From Planctomycetia bacterium (GTDB lineage: Bacteria; Planctomycetota; Planctomycetia; Gemmatales; Gemmataceae), in the NCBI GenBank assembly GCA_022616395.1, contig JAKEEV010000838.1, forward strand, positions 1 through 12,308: 12,308 nt of DNA, read 5' to 3'. Every line of letters starts with the position of its first letter. Position 1 is the first letter of the stretch. The notes under the pieces are model-generated. The model was not told where the DNA came from. It did not search any database and saw only the letters and a list, made by a program, of their open reading frames with translations. Both the position numbers and the translations under genes were made by a program. Shown in pieces: positions 6,115-12,249 of the stretch.

Positions 6115-7146
6115 ATGAACGCGGAAGACCTCACCTTCGGAGTCGAGATCGAAACGACGATTCCTCGCGGCACACTCGCGGTCGGGCCACACGGTCGGGG
6201 ATGCGACATTCCCCAACTCAGTGGCTGGAAAGCGGACCGCGATCCTTCCATCCGCGCCGGCGCGGGGACCGAAGCGTGCGAGTTCGTCTCGCCGGTGTTC
6301 AAGGGGTCGGAGGGGCTGAAGCAGTTGCTTTGCGACCTCGCCACGATCAAGAGTCTGGGTGCGAAGGTCAACACGTCCTGCGGTCTGCACGTTCACGTCG
6401 GCATCGACAAGAGCAACACCGAACTGACCACCAAACTCATCACACTCGTTAGCAACTTCGAGAAGGCGATCTACGCCAGCACCGGCACCAAGCGACGCGA
6501 ACAGAGTCGGTGGTGTAACGGACTCAACCAGTACGGAGATGCCGACACAGCGCGCCAGAGCGGACAGCACAGCCGCTATCACGTCGCCAACCTCGCCACC
6601 GGAAGTAAGCCCACTGTCGAGTTCCGGGCCTTCGCCGCGACACTCGATCCCGTCAAGTTGACCGCCGCTGTCCTCATGTGCGTCGGGTTCGTCGAGCGTG
6701 CGATGCGTGCCAGGAAGACGACGGACTGGACCGCCAAGACCCCGAAGGACACATCCCCCATTCACCGCTCCGGCGAGGGGCAGACAGCCGTCACGCGCCT
6801 CTTCTACCAACTTGGCTGGACGAAGGGTCGGCAGCCATACGTTCACGGCGAACTGAAGGGCGAAGGCATCCCCGAGTTGCCCCGCGTCAAGAAGGAGATC
6901 ATGCGACTGGCCAAGAAGTACGACACGCCCGAGACCGCGACACCGACCGCTCGCGGGGGAATCACAGTCGGCTCGAATGTGCGGCTGAGCACCACCGTCG
7001 CTGGCGACCCGTTGCACGAACAGATCGGGCAAGTCGTCGCGATTCGTCGCAGCGGGCATGTCGTCCTGTTCGGCACCCGCCGCTACCGCGTTGCTCGTCG
7101 CTTCCTGGTTCTTGTTCCCACAACCACACCCAACACCACTAACTGA
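6115..7146 (+). CDS. GS-like amidoligase (COOH-NH2 ligase, PF12224-type) with C-terminal small beta domain
   Basis: Enzymes of this family use ATP to join a carboxyl to an amine, with a fold related to glutamine synthetase and gamma-glutamylcysteine ligase. Seen in the 343 residues: FGVEIE at 8-13 (the Mg/ATP-binding glutamate strand), W38 with DRDPS at 41-45, EFVSP at 56-60, GAKVNTSCGLHVHVG at 82-96 (the signature), a helical middle, RYHVAN at 154-159 and TVEFRAFAAT at 167-176 (the conserved VEFR arginine strand). These are the expected motifs in the expected order. After a linker at about 270-282, residues 283-335 form a separate strand-rich unit (VGSNVRLSTTV, GQVVAI, HVVLFG, RYRVARRFL) that looks SH3/KOW-like. 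ATG 6115 has AGGAG 6 nt upstream. First of three tightly spaced genes, with an HExxH zincin and a glutaminase, which would supply ammonia. Substrate unknown. Confidence 0.87.
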   Translation: MNAEDLTFGVEIETTIPRGTLAVGPHGRGCDIPQLSGWKADRDPSIRAGAGTEACEFVSPVFKGSEGLKQLLCDLATIKSLGAKVNTSCGLHVHVGIDKSNTELTTKLITLVSNFEKAIYASTGTKRREQSRWCNGLNQYGDADTARQSGQHSRYHVANLATGSKPTVEFRAFAATLDPVKLTAAVLMCVGFVERAMRARKTTDWTAKTPKDTSPIHRSGEGQTAVTRLFYQLGWTKGRQPYVHGELKGEGIPELPRVKKEIMRLAKKYDTPETATPTARGGITVGSNVRLSTTVAGDPLHEQIGQVVAIRRSGHVVLFGTRRYRVARRFLVLVPTTTPNTTN

Positions 7147-7150
7147 GGAG
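7145..7150 (+). promoter_or_regulatory. Ribosome binding site of the zincin gene
   Basis: GAGGAG overlaps the amidoligase TGA stop (7144-7146) and lies 6 nt before ATG 7157. It fixes that start against a longer frame beginning at 7058 inside the amidoligase gene, and it suggests translational coupling. Confidence 0.75.
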
Positions 7151-7156
7151 ATTGTC

Positions 7157-7597
7157 ATGCCCTTTGAACGCAACTACCCCGCGACCGTCGCGGAAGTCCT
7201 CGACTCAGAGATGAAGTTCAATCGCTCCGCGCTCGCGGCGGTCCGGGCCTTCGCAGCGAGTCGGCCCTACCGCCAGAGTGCAGCGCGTCGGGAGCAACTG
7301 ATCCGTGAGTTGTGCCAAGTGCTCAGCGCCGCCTATGGCATCGCGGTGCCGCGACTGGTGTTCCTCTGGTCGCGTGGGCATTCAGGGTCGAGTTGCTACC
7401 GCCCGCACCCGTTCCATCAGATCGAGTTGCGGGGCCGGTTCTCTGTTGTGACGTTCCTTCACGAGTTCGCTCACGCTCGCGGCGCAGACGAGCGCGGAGC
7501 GTGTCGGTGGTCAATCAACCTGTTCGCCAAGTGCTTTCCCCGTTCCTTCGCCCGTTGCCATCAGGTCGGGCACACCCTTGTTCGAGAGGAGAACTAA
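7157..7597 (+). CDS. Small zincin-like putative metallopeptidase (HEFAH)
   Basis: A 146-residue product with FLHEFAHARG at 100-109. HEFAH (102-106) is an HExxH zinc-binding motif placed after a hydrophobic strand, as in zincins; E112 (DERGACRWS) is a candidate third ligand. After it come WSINLFAKCFP (118-128) and a short basic tail. The N-terminal half is helical (ALAAVRAFAASR; QLIRELCQVLSAAYG), and residues 64-92 form strand-like segments leading to the motif. No signal peptide, so it should act in the cytoplasm. It starts 10 nt after the amidoligase stop and ends 2 nt before the glutaminase ATG, so it is firmly in the operon. Inference: it trims or cleaves a peptide substrate or product of the amidoligase, or matures a partner. 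I do not recognise a named family, and the metal site is predicted only from the motif. Confidence 0.75.
   Translation: MPFERNYPATVAEVLDSEMKFNRSALAAVRAFAASRPYRQSAARREQLIRELCQVLSAAYGIAVPRLVFLWSRGHSGSSCYRPHPFHQIELRGRFSVVTFLHEFAHARGADERGACRWSINLFAKCFPRSFARCHQVGHTLVREEN
7587..7591 (+). promoter_or_regulatory. Ribosome binding site of the glutaminase gene
   Basis: AGGAG within GAGAGGAG, 8 nt before ATG 7600. It decides the start at the MCG methionine, whose following Cys must become N-terminal for catalysis. The frame is open upstream to 7312, but an extended product would be inactive as a class II glutaminase. Confidence 0.8.
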
Positions 7598-7599
7598 TC

Positions 7600-8289
7600 A
7601 TGTGCGGAGTTTTTGGATTCGTCAGTTACGACGGCAAGGGGCCAAACCTCAAGACCCTGAGCAAGATTGCCGAAGTGACGATGGCGCGCGGCCCACACGC
7701 CTTTGGGTTCGCGTGGCTCGACTGGTCGGGACGCCTGAAGATGTTCAAGCGCACCGGTCGGATTGTCGATCACCTCGGACTCTTGGCGATGGTAGCCGAC
7801 GCCCGCGTGCTCGTGGGCCACTGCCGGTGGGCAACTCACGGTGACCCGGAGAACAACCTCAACAACCACCCGCATCCGGCCGATGGCGGATGGATCGTTC
7901 ACAACGGAGTCGTGAGCAATCACGAGGAACTGGCCGCGGAGTACGACCTCTATCCCGTCACCGATTGCGATAGCGAAGTGCTGGGGCTACTCATCGCTGC
8001 GTCTCGTGGATCACTTCAGGCGCGCTGTGCGGCCGTCGCGAACGTGGCGCGGGGGAATCTCACGATGCTCGGAGTGTGGGGCCATCCAGCGCGACTGGTC
8101 GCTGTGCGAGCGGGCAACCCGCTGTCGGTGGGCGAGGTTCGTGGCGGGGAGCGGTTCTATCTGGCGTCGCTACCCGATGAACTGCCCGGTAAGGTGAGTG
8201 AAGTGCCGGACCGGAGCGGATTGGAATTCGGGCCGAGTGTGCTGACGGCCTTCGACGTGGCGGGTGAGCCGTCAGTTGCCAGTAAATAG
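7600..8289 (+). CDS. Class II glutamine amidotransferase (GlmS-type glutaminase domain, stand-alone)
   Basis: Releases ammonia from glutamine using an N-terminal cysteine nucleophile. Seen in 229 residues: MCGVFGFV at 1-8 with Cys2 as the nucleophile after Met removal, RGPHAFG at 30-36 (compare RGYDSAG of GlmS), HCRWATHG at 74-81 (the glutamine-binding arginine loop), NNHPH at 88-92, HNGVVSN at 101-107 (oxyanion Asn/Gly) and TDCDSEVL at 121-128 (acidic residue contacting the substrate amine). All hallmark residues are present, so activity is likely. It is much shorter than GlmS (about 600 residues) and lacks the SIS isomerase domains, so it must pass ammonia to a partner. The adjacent amidoligase is the obvious one; such pairings are known for GS-like amidoligases. 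Starts 2 nt after the zincin stop. Its last 18 nt overlap, tail to tail, the zinc-ribbon gene. Confidence 0.92.
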   Translation: MCGVFGFVSYDGKGPNLKTLSKIAEVTMARGPHAFGFAWLDWSGRLKMFKRTGRIVDHLGLLAMVADARVLVGHCRWATHGDPENNLNNHPHPADGGWIVHNGVVSNHEELAAEYDLYPVTDCDSEVLGLLIAASRGSLQARCAAVANVARGNLTMLGVWGHPARLVAVRAGNPLSVGEVRGGERFYLASLPDELPGKVSEVPDRSGLEFGPSVLTAFDVAGEPSVASK

Positions 8290-8502
8290 CGGGTCGTCGG
8301 GGGCGGCCGGGTCGAATGCCCGGCCGTTCTCGTCCACGCAGAAGGTCAGGGCCACTTCCATCAGGGTGCCGAAGGCGTTGCGAGTCACAAGGCATTCGTC
8401 GCACTGGTAGACGGGCAATTCGGGACCATCCTCGATCGACACGACGCCCGACGCAGTGAGCTGGCGACCACACTTGGGACAGGGAACCGTCTTGGCAGGC
8501 AT
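8272..8502 (-). CDS. Small zinc-ribbon protein of unknown function
   Basis: A 76-residue product. CPKCG at 8-12 and CDEC at 34-37 form a CxxC...CxxC zinc ribbon with a 22-residue spacing, and hydrophobic strands (ASGVVSIED, ELPVYQ) lie between the knuckles. The C-terminal half has MEVALTFCVDENGRAFDP at about 48-65, then an acidic tail. The layout suggests a small DNA-, RNA- or protein-binding adaptor. ATG 8502 has a GAGG site 8 nt upstream. It converges on the glutaminase gene and overlaps its end by 18 nt. It is divergent from the ASCH gene, with 54 nt between their starts, so the two may share a control region. No named family is recognised. Confidence 0.75.
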   Translation of the reverse strand: MPAKTVPCPKCGRQLTASGVVSIEDGPELPVYQCDECLVTRNAFGTLMEVALTFCVDENGRAFDPAAPDDPLFTGN

Positions 8503-8556
8503 GATCTTGGCCTCGGTGTCACGGATGCCACCATCCTACTCGAAAGGCAACTGGTG

Positions 8557-8976
8557 ATGAAAGCCGTCTCGATCCATCAGCCGTGGGCCTGGGCGATCCT
8601 GCACGCGGGCAAGAACGTCGAGAACAGGACGTGGCGCACTCACCACCGCGGACCGCTCCTGATCCATGCAGCGCGATCGCGGAAGAGCTACGACCAGCAA
8701 GACGCGGGGATGTGGCCGAGCCTGTACGGTGTCGAACTGCCCCCGTGGGAGGAACTAACAACCGGAGCCATTCTTGGCGTTGTCGATGTAGTCGATTGCG
8801 TGGAGATCGGACTCGACGGCGACCTCGGCGAACACAGCGCGTCTGTGTGGGCGCTGGAAGGAATGTACGGCTGGGTGCTGGCGAACCCGAGAGCGTTTAC
8901 AGCGTCGGTTCCACGCCGAGGGGCGCAGATGCTGTTCGACGTGTTGGACAACTCGCTCCCGACTGAAGTCAGATGA
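8557..8976 (+). CDS. ASCH-domain protein
   Basis: A 139-residue product with the classic ASCH opening: MKAVSIHQPWAWAILHAGK at 1-19, then VENRTWRTHHRGPLLIHAA at 21-39, TGAILGVVDVVDCVE at about 69-83 and YGWVLANPRAF at about 105-115. ASCH domains form a PUA-like barrel that binds RNA or modified nucleobases; the related YqfB of E. coli is an amidohydrolase for N4-acetylcytidine. Phages often carry stand-alone ASCH genes of unknown role. The complete length fits a single-domain protein. GTG at 8554 and ATG at 8557 are adjacent in frame; ATG was chosen because family members begin MKA, and AAAGG lies 9 nt upstream. It stands alone on the plus strand after a divergent gap. Which ligand or RNA it binds cannot be read from sequence. 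Confidence 0.87.
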   Translation: MKAVSIHQPWAWAILHAGKNVENRTWRTHHRGPLLIHAARSRKSYDQQDAGMWPSLYGVELPPWEELTTGAILGVVDVVDCVEIGLDGDLGEHSASVWALEGMYGWVLANPRAFTASVPRRGAQMLFDVLDNSLPTEVR

Positions 8977-9157
8977 TGACGAGCATTCCCACCGTGACCG
9001 AGAATCGGAATCCCGTTTCGTTTCGCCGTTCTATGTTTCGATTCGGGTGTTCATCGGTTAGCCTACCAGCCTGACTTAATCGCTCTCGGTTCACTCGAGC
9101 AGGCATGGCAATTGCTCAACATCTATTGGCACCCGCCGCGCTGTGAGGACGTGAACA

Positions 9158-9400
9158 ATGCCGGTGAAACCTGACGGAAAACTGTGGGTTGTGCGCGAGC
9201 AAATCGTTGAAGACCCCGCGAGTGGGCTCACACTCCAGTTCGAGGTGGATCCGTCTGGCAACATGCGTCTTCGAATCTTCGGGGATACCCTCCCCTACGG
9301 AAACCGGGAAATCCTCTTCGACAAGAACGGGGAGGAGGCCGGAGCGGGCACGGCCACATCCGGCCTCTGCCGCCCATCGTGGTTGGAGGAGGTTTCTTAA
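9158..9400 (+). CDS. Small conserved-looking protein of unknown function
   Basis: An 80-residue product, strand-rich, soluble and without Cys motifs: LWVVREQIVEDPASG at 9-23, LTLQFEVDPSGNMRLRIFG at 24-42, TLPYGNREILFDKNGEE at 44-60, and GLCRPSWLEEV at 69-79. The alternating pattern suggests a small beta fold. Ribosome site GAGGA is about 9 nt before ATG 9158. Codon use matches its neighbours and the protein does not look like a shadow of another gene. The 181-nt gap upstream (8977-9157) should hold a promoter, but none is clear. Its stop shares TTAA (9397-9400) with the convergent GIY-YIG gene. I believe similar short proteins occur in planctomycete accessory regions, but no function is known to me. 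Confidence 0.65.
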   Translation: MPVKPDGKLWVVREQIVEDPASGLTLQFEVDPSGNMRLRIFGDTLPYGNREILFDKNGEEAGAGTATSGLCRPSWLEEVS

Positions 9401-9704
9401 CCGATCCGCGAGTTGCACCGCGGCAGCCTCCCATGCTTCGCCTTGTACGCCTCAAGCAACTCGATCTCACGGGAGACTGGGCTGGTCGTTTCCTCCCGCC
9501 AGTAGTGCGTTGCCTGTTTGGTGCACACTCCCTCTCGGCCAGCGAGGTGATCTTGCAGCCGTGACCGATGGTCACTGTGCTACCCTTGGCACGACCGATG
9601 TAGATGATCTCGTTGCCCGCATACAGCGCGTAAACACCCGCTGTGTCGGGCGACACATCCACGTTGGCCTTGGTGAACGGATACGGACCCTTATCGTTAG
9701 CCAT
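9397..9704 (-). pseudogene. GIY-YIG nuclease-like gene with a single-base frameshift
   Basis: From ATG 9704 (GAGGAT site 6 nt upstream) the frame reads MANDKGPYPF, then GVYALYAG at 23-30 and IIYIGRAKG at 33-41, the GIY and YIG motifs, and TVTI. It then loses sense. Shifting by one base at about 9566/9567 restores RLQDHLAG, CTKQATHYWREE, SREIELLEAYKAKHG and LPRCN, ending at TAA 9397-9399. These are the expected second half of this small GIY-YIG family, including the catalytic-region Glu (about E81) and a terminal Asn. Restoring one C on the minus strand (ATCGG to ATCCGG) would read TIRSRL and give 102 residues. So the gene was intact until recently, or the assembly has a one-base error. An intact product would be a small metal-dependent DNA nuclease-like protein. 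Without repair, a 213-residue frame extends through nonsense sequence. Confidence 0.85.
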
Positions 9705-10167
9705 TGAACGATCCTCAATCGGCGCGGGTGGTGCCGGCCGATGAACGAATGTTCGCACCTCAACCACACATGCGGTCGATGTGCTGAACGACGGATGATG
9801 TGACGGTGATCTCCGGCCAAAAGAGGTGGTGTGCTGAACTACACCGCATCTCAGGTGAGGTTCCGTCAAAGGTAACTATACCCGCGCGTTGCTCTGAACT
9901 ATGTGAAAAAATGAAGTAGGCCCACAGCCGGGGGACCGACTGCAGGTTGGGTGTAGTTCAGCACAGTGACTCTACGATGCCTTCCAAGTGGTGGCAAGTG
10001 AAATAACCGACATTCAAAATAACCCGCAAATGTCATTCACGCGTGATCTGGAAACTTGAGCATGACCGCTTCCTTGCTCGGTCGCGGCAGGATAACAGCA
10101 AGGGCGCTGAAACTTCCCCTTCGCGACCAAGAACACCGACTCGCAAAGACTTGCTCCATGAATTACG
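9705..10167. other. Non-coding region with repeats, between ABC-GNAT and GIY-YIG genes
   Basis: 463 bp with no credible gene; the short minus frame at 10014-10202 and the plus frames from 10043 are compositionally random and overlap the ABC-GNAT end. The part from 9780 to 9965 holds a repeat array described separately. The rest (9705-9779 and 9966-10167) shows nothing recognisable. Transcription of the GIY-YIG gene should begin in the first part. Confidence 0.6.
9830..9965. repeat. Perfect 16-bp inverted repeat with internal CTGAACTA copy
   Basis: TGTGCTGAACTACACC (9830-9845) and GGTGTAGTTCAGCACA (9950-9965) are exact reverse complements, 104 nt apart. A third CTGAACTA lies at 9894-9901 and a partial TGTGCTGAAC at 9780-9789. 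The CTGAAC boxes start at 9784, 9834, 9894 and (reverse) 9954, so they are spaced 50, 60 and 60 bp. Possible readings: terminal repeats of a 136-bp MITE-like element, or operator, origin or attachment sites. No target-site duplication is seen. Confidence 0.75.
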
Positions 10168-11301
10168 TCAGGGTGAGCAACCGACGCCGAGTCGTCTCGC
10201 ATCCTCTGGCCGCGCTGGTCCGACGTACTCGAAGCCAGCAGTGAGTCGGTTGACGGCCCGGCTCATGAGGTTCTGCCCGAATCCCCGACGCATCTCGCCG
10301 CGATCTAAACCCGTGCGGCTCGGACCGCGTTTCATCTTCCACAGCGGAGAGCGTGCCCGGTGACGGATCATGGCCGGGTTGCCCGTCGTCGAGCAGTACG
10401 GCTTGCCCAGACACTTCATCACACCCGCCACGAACTCGGAGAGTGCGTTACCGATGCCAACACCCTGGAAGTCGGGCAGGCATACGGTCCGGTGCTCACG
10501 CCAGAACGACTTGCGGTGCGGTGTGTGGATCGCGCTGGCGAACGCGACCGGACGCCCACGCCAGAGGGCAATGAAGCACTTCGCGGTCTTGTTCAGGGAT
10601 ATGTCTAGATAGTGATGGTGCTTGAAGAGGTTCCACGCCTCCGCCTCAACCCGCGCGACTTCCAACTCAATCGGCGGGCGACATCGAAGTAACCTCCAGG
10701 TGAAGTTTCCCGCTGGCATCTCCACGATCCAGTCTGGGCACAGCCAGTCCTCCACATCCGCGTGGCAGGTTACCGCGACGAACTTCCGATCCGGCTGCCG
10801 ACGCACCGCCTTCGCCACCGCCGCTGAACCGATCTGGGCAACAGTGCGGTCCACGACACTTGTGAATTCGTCGAGCACGATCAACTCGCGGGGATCGACC
10901 AGCGCCCGCGCCAACGTCGCCCGGAACTGCTCGCCGTTAGACAGGCACCGGAACGGCCGCAACCATGCCGGTGGCGGACTGAACCCAACACTCGACAACG
11001 CGGCCGTCACATCCTTGATCGACAACTCCGCCGGAAATCCGTCCACTACGGCTCGATCCGCCGGCCAATCATAACCGCCAACCAGGTGCTCGCCGAACGC
11101 TGAGCGAGCCAGTGTGCTCTTACCGCTTCCGCTGGGACCGACGATTAGCCCGATCTGCCAGGGCTTCTCTTCGAGTGGAAGGTTCACCGACCAGGTTCGT
11201 TCGCTTCGTTCGGTCGGGGGAACATCGAATAGGCCCGAGAGTTGAAGAACGCGAGCGGTCTTCACGACCGGAGTCGAGACGGACAGGTTGACGACGGGCA
11301 T
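10168..11301 (-). CDS. ABC ATPase fused to a GNAT-like domain (phage type)
   Basis: A 377-residue fusion (numbers from ATG 11301). The N-terminal half is a soluble ABC ATPase: Walker A GPSGSGKST at 55-63, signature LSNGEQ at 120-125, Walker B LIVLDEFTS at 140-148 and switch His in VTCHAD at about 180. There are no membrane segments, so it is not a transporter subunit. From about 215 a GNAT-like domain follows: FKHHHYL (226-232), FIALWRGRPVAFASA, REHRTVCLPD (268-277), acetyl-CoA loop QGVGIG (279-284), then STTGNPAMI and SPLWKM. The C-terminus (RLTAGFEYVGPAR) is conserved-looking. This two-part protein is known from phages and prophages, without an established role. The start is decided by AGGTGG 5 nt before ATG 11301; GTG 11310 is an alternative. 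It follows the ParB-like gene by about 10 nt. DNA modification or DNA-end processing is possible. Confidence 0.85.
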   Translation of the reverse strand: MPVVNLSVSTPVVKTARVLQLSGLFDVPPTERSERTWSVNLPLEEKPWQIGLIVGPSGSGKSTLARSAFGEHLVGGYDWPADRAVVDGFPAELSIKDVTAALSSVGFSPPPAWLRPFRCLSNGEQFRATLARALVDPRELIVLDEFTSVVDRTVAQIGSAAVAKAVRRQPDRKFVAVTCHADVEDWLCPDWIVEMPAGNFTWRLLRCRPPIELEVARVEAEAWNLFKHHHYLDISLNKTAKCFIALWRGRPVAFASAIHTPHRKSFWREHRTVCLPDFQGVGIGNALSEFVAGVMKCLGKPYCSTTGNPAMIRHRARSPLWKMKRGPSRTGLDRGEMRRGFGQNLMSRAVNRLTAGFEYVGPARPEDARRLGVGCSP

Positions 11302-11306
11302 GGGTT

Positions 11307-11312
11307 CCACCT
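11307..11312 (-). promoter_or_regulatory. Ribosome binding site of the ABC-GNAT gene
   Basis: AGGTGG on the minus strand, 5 nt before ATG 11301, overlapping the last base of the ParB-like stop codon (11312-11314). It favours ATG 11301 over GTG 11310 and suggests coupling. Confidence 0.6.
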
Positions 11313-11872
11313 TAGCTGATGAGTGAGCGGCAGTTGAGACCTTCGGCAGTGAGCTTCTCCAACCACGCGGCTTGCTCCTGCTCGGTGTCGAACTCGACGA
11401 GGATCTGGTACTTCTCCGGGATCACGTCTGTTCCACCCGGCTCGTCTGTCTCGGGTGATTCGCCCAACCCGTGCTGGTGGGCCAGGCTGTCGAGCAACTC
11501 CGCCACCGCCGAATTGTCGGTGCTGACCTCCGCCAGGAGCGCGTCGAGTTTGTCGGTGTCCGCCCCGGCCATCGCACCGAGCGGGTCGAACGTGGCGAGC
11601 AGCTTCTTCGCCTCGGCTTCGTCCAGGTCGGTGACCAGCACCGGCACGAGCCGGTCGCCCATCGTTTCCAGGCGAAGGTGCCCGTCGATGGCTTCGAGGG
11701 AGCCGTCGGATAGTTCGCGGGTCAGCACCGCACCGGCAAAACCCAGTTCCGCGAGCAGGCCGCGAAGAGCGTCCGCTTGTTCCTTTGGGTGCGTTCGCCA
11801 GTTGAAAGCACTGGGCCGGATGGTGTTCGCCGGCACCCTGCGGAAGTCCTTCACACGGTCGCGGATGTTCAT
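11312..11872 (-). CDS. ParB-like nuclease-domain protein
   Basis: A 186-residue product. The first 100 residues fit the ParB/Srx fold of phage ParB-like proteins: RRVPANTIRPSAFNWRTHP (11-29), ALRGLLAELGFAGAVLTREL (35-54, the helix-strand unit), AIDGHLRLET (61-70, the phosphate-binding box corresponding to the GxxR/DGHxR motif) and VPVLVTDLDEAEAKKLL (76-92). Residues 100-130 are helical, 130-152 an acidic linker, and 153-186 (KYQILVEFDTEQEQAAWLEKL...) a small C-terminal unit. It lacks the HTH of chromosomal ParB, so it is not a partition protein in the usual sense. Such domains bind or hydrolyse nucleotides (CTP, ATP) or cut DNA. ATG 11872 has AGGGG 6 nt upstream. It lies 13 nt after one gene and about 10 nt before the ABC-GNAT gene, so all three form an operon. 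Confidence 0.88.
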   Translation of the reverse strand: MNIRDRVKDFRRVPANTIRPSAFNWRTHPKEQADALRGLLAELGFAGAVLTRELSDGSLEAIDGHLRLETMGDRLVPVLVTDLDEAEAKKLLATFDPLGAMAGADTDKLDALLAEVSTDNSAVAELLDSLAHQHGLGESPETDEPGGTDVIPEKYQILVEFDTEQEQAAWLEKLTAEGLNCRSLIS

Positions 11873-11885
11873 GTCTGGCCCCTGC

Positions 11886-12236
11886 TCAATCCCGAGAACT
11901 CTGCGCGGTTGAGATTACCCGAACGACACGCTCGAACTCTGCAACCGCGAAGCGAACGGTTTTCAGGTCACGTGTCGCGTGCGCGTTGACCACCACATCA
12001 GCGGCGGATTGAATGGCCGGGTGTCGCCCGTCAACACCCAACTCGCCGACCAACCCATCCGCCTCGTGCATGAGGGCAAGCGCAGTCGGAGTGTGCCACG
12101 GTTCCAATCCCGTCAACGGAGTCGTGTTGAGTTCGCGTGTGGTTTCCACGACCGGGACCGTGACAGGATCGCTGGTCGGTCGGTCCACCAGCGCGGGTGG
12201 ATCATCCAGGAAGTCCAGGTTCGGAAGCGTATTCAT
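11886..12236 (-). CDS. Small protein of unknown function, first gene of the ParB/ABC-GNAT operon
   Basis: A 116-residue product from ATG 12236 (a GTG directly before it, at 12239, is in frame; GGGGAC lies upstream). The first 45 residues are Pro/Asp/Thr-rich and likely disordered (LDFLDDPPALVDRP). The rest is predicted helical: PTALALMHEADGLVGELGVDG (about 50-70), HPAIQSAADVVVNAHATRDL (about 72-91) and TVRFAVAEFERVVRVI (about 93-108). A helical core with RDxxTVRFAxxEFE resembles short proteins that accompany ParB-like genes in phage-like regions, by recollection only. No known motif, signal peptide or membrane segment. It ends 13 nt before the ParB-like start, so they are co-transcribed; it may be a partner or regulator of that unit. 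Confidence 0.7.
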   Translation of the reverse strand: MNTLPNLDFLDDPPALVDRPTSDPVTVPVVETTRELNTTPLTGLEPWHTPTALALMHEADGLVGELGVDGRHPAIQSAADVVVNAHATRDLKTVRFAVAEFERVVRVISTAQSSRD

Positions 12237-12249
12237 CACTCAGTCCCCG

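Noticed and set aside
7058..7156. Longer N-terminus for the zincin (start at 7058)
   Set aside because: It lies inside the amidoligase frame; GAGGAG before ATG 7157 is a clear start signal.
6100..7173. Long open frame (357 codons) on the minus strand opposite the amidoligase
   Set aside because: Antisense to a gene with clear family motifs; it has no domain and arises from GC-rich codon use.
7312..7599. Longer N-terminus for the glutaminase
   Set aside because: Class II glutaminases need Cys at position 2; the extension is the zincin gene in another frame.
9830..9965. Inverted repeat as a complete insertion sequence
   Set aside because: Only 136 bp long, no transposase and no target-site duplication; kept only as a repeat of unknown type.
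10014..10202. 62-codon minus-strand frame after the ABC-GNAT gene
   Set aside because: Overlaps the ABC-GNAT C-terminus in another frame, has no ribosome site and no recognisable pattern.
11319..11912. 197-codon plus-strand frame, Ser-rich
   Set aside because: Antisense shadow of the ParB-like gene; low-complexity Ser/Ala/Arg product.
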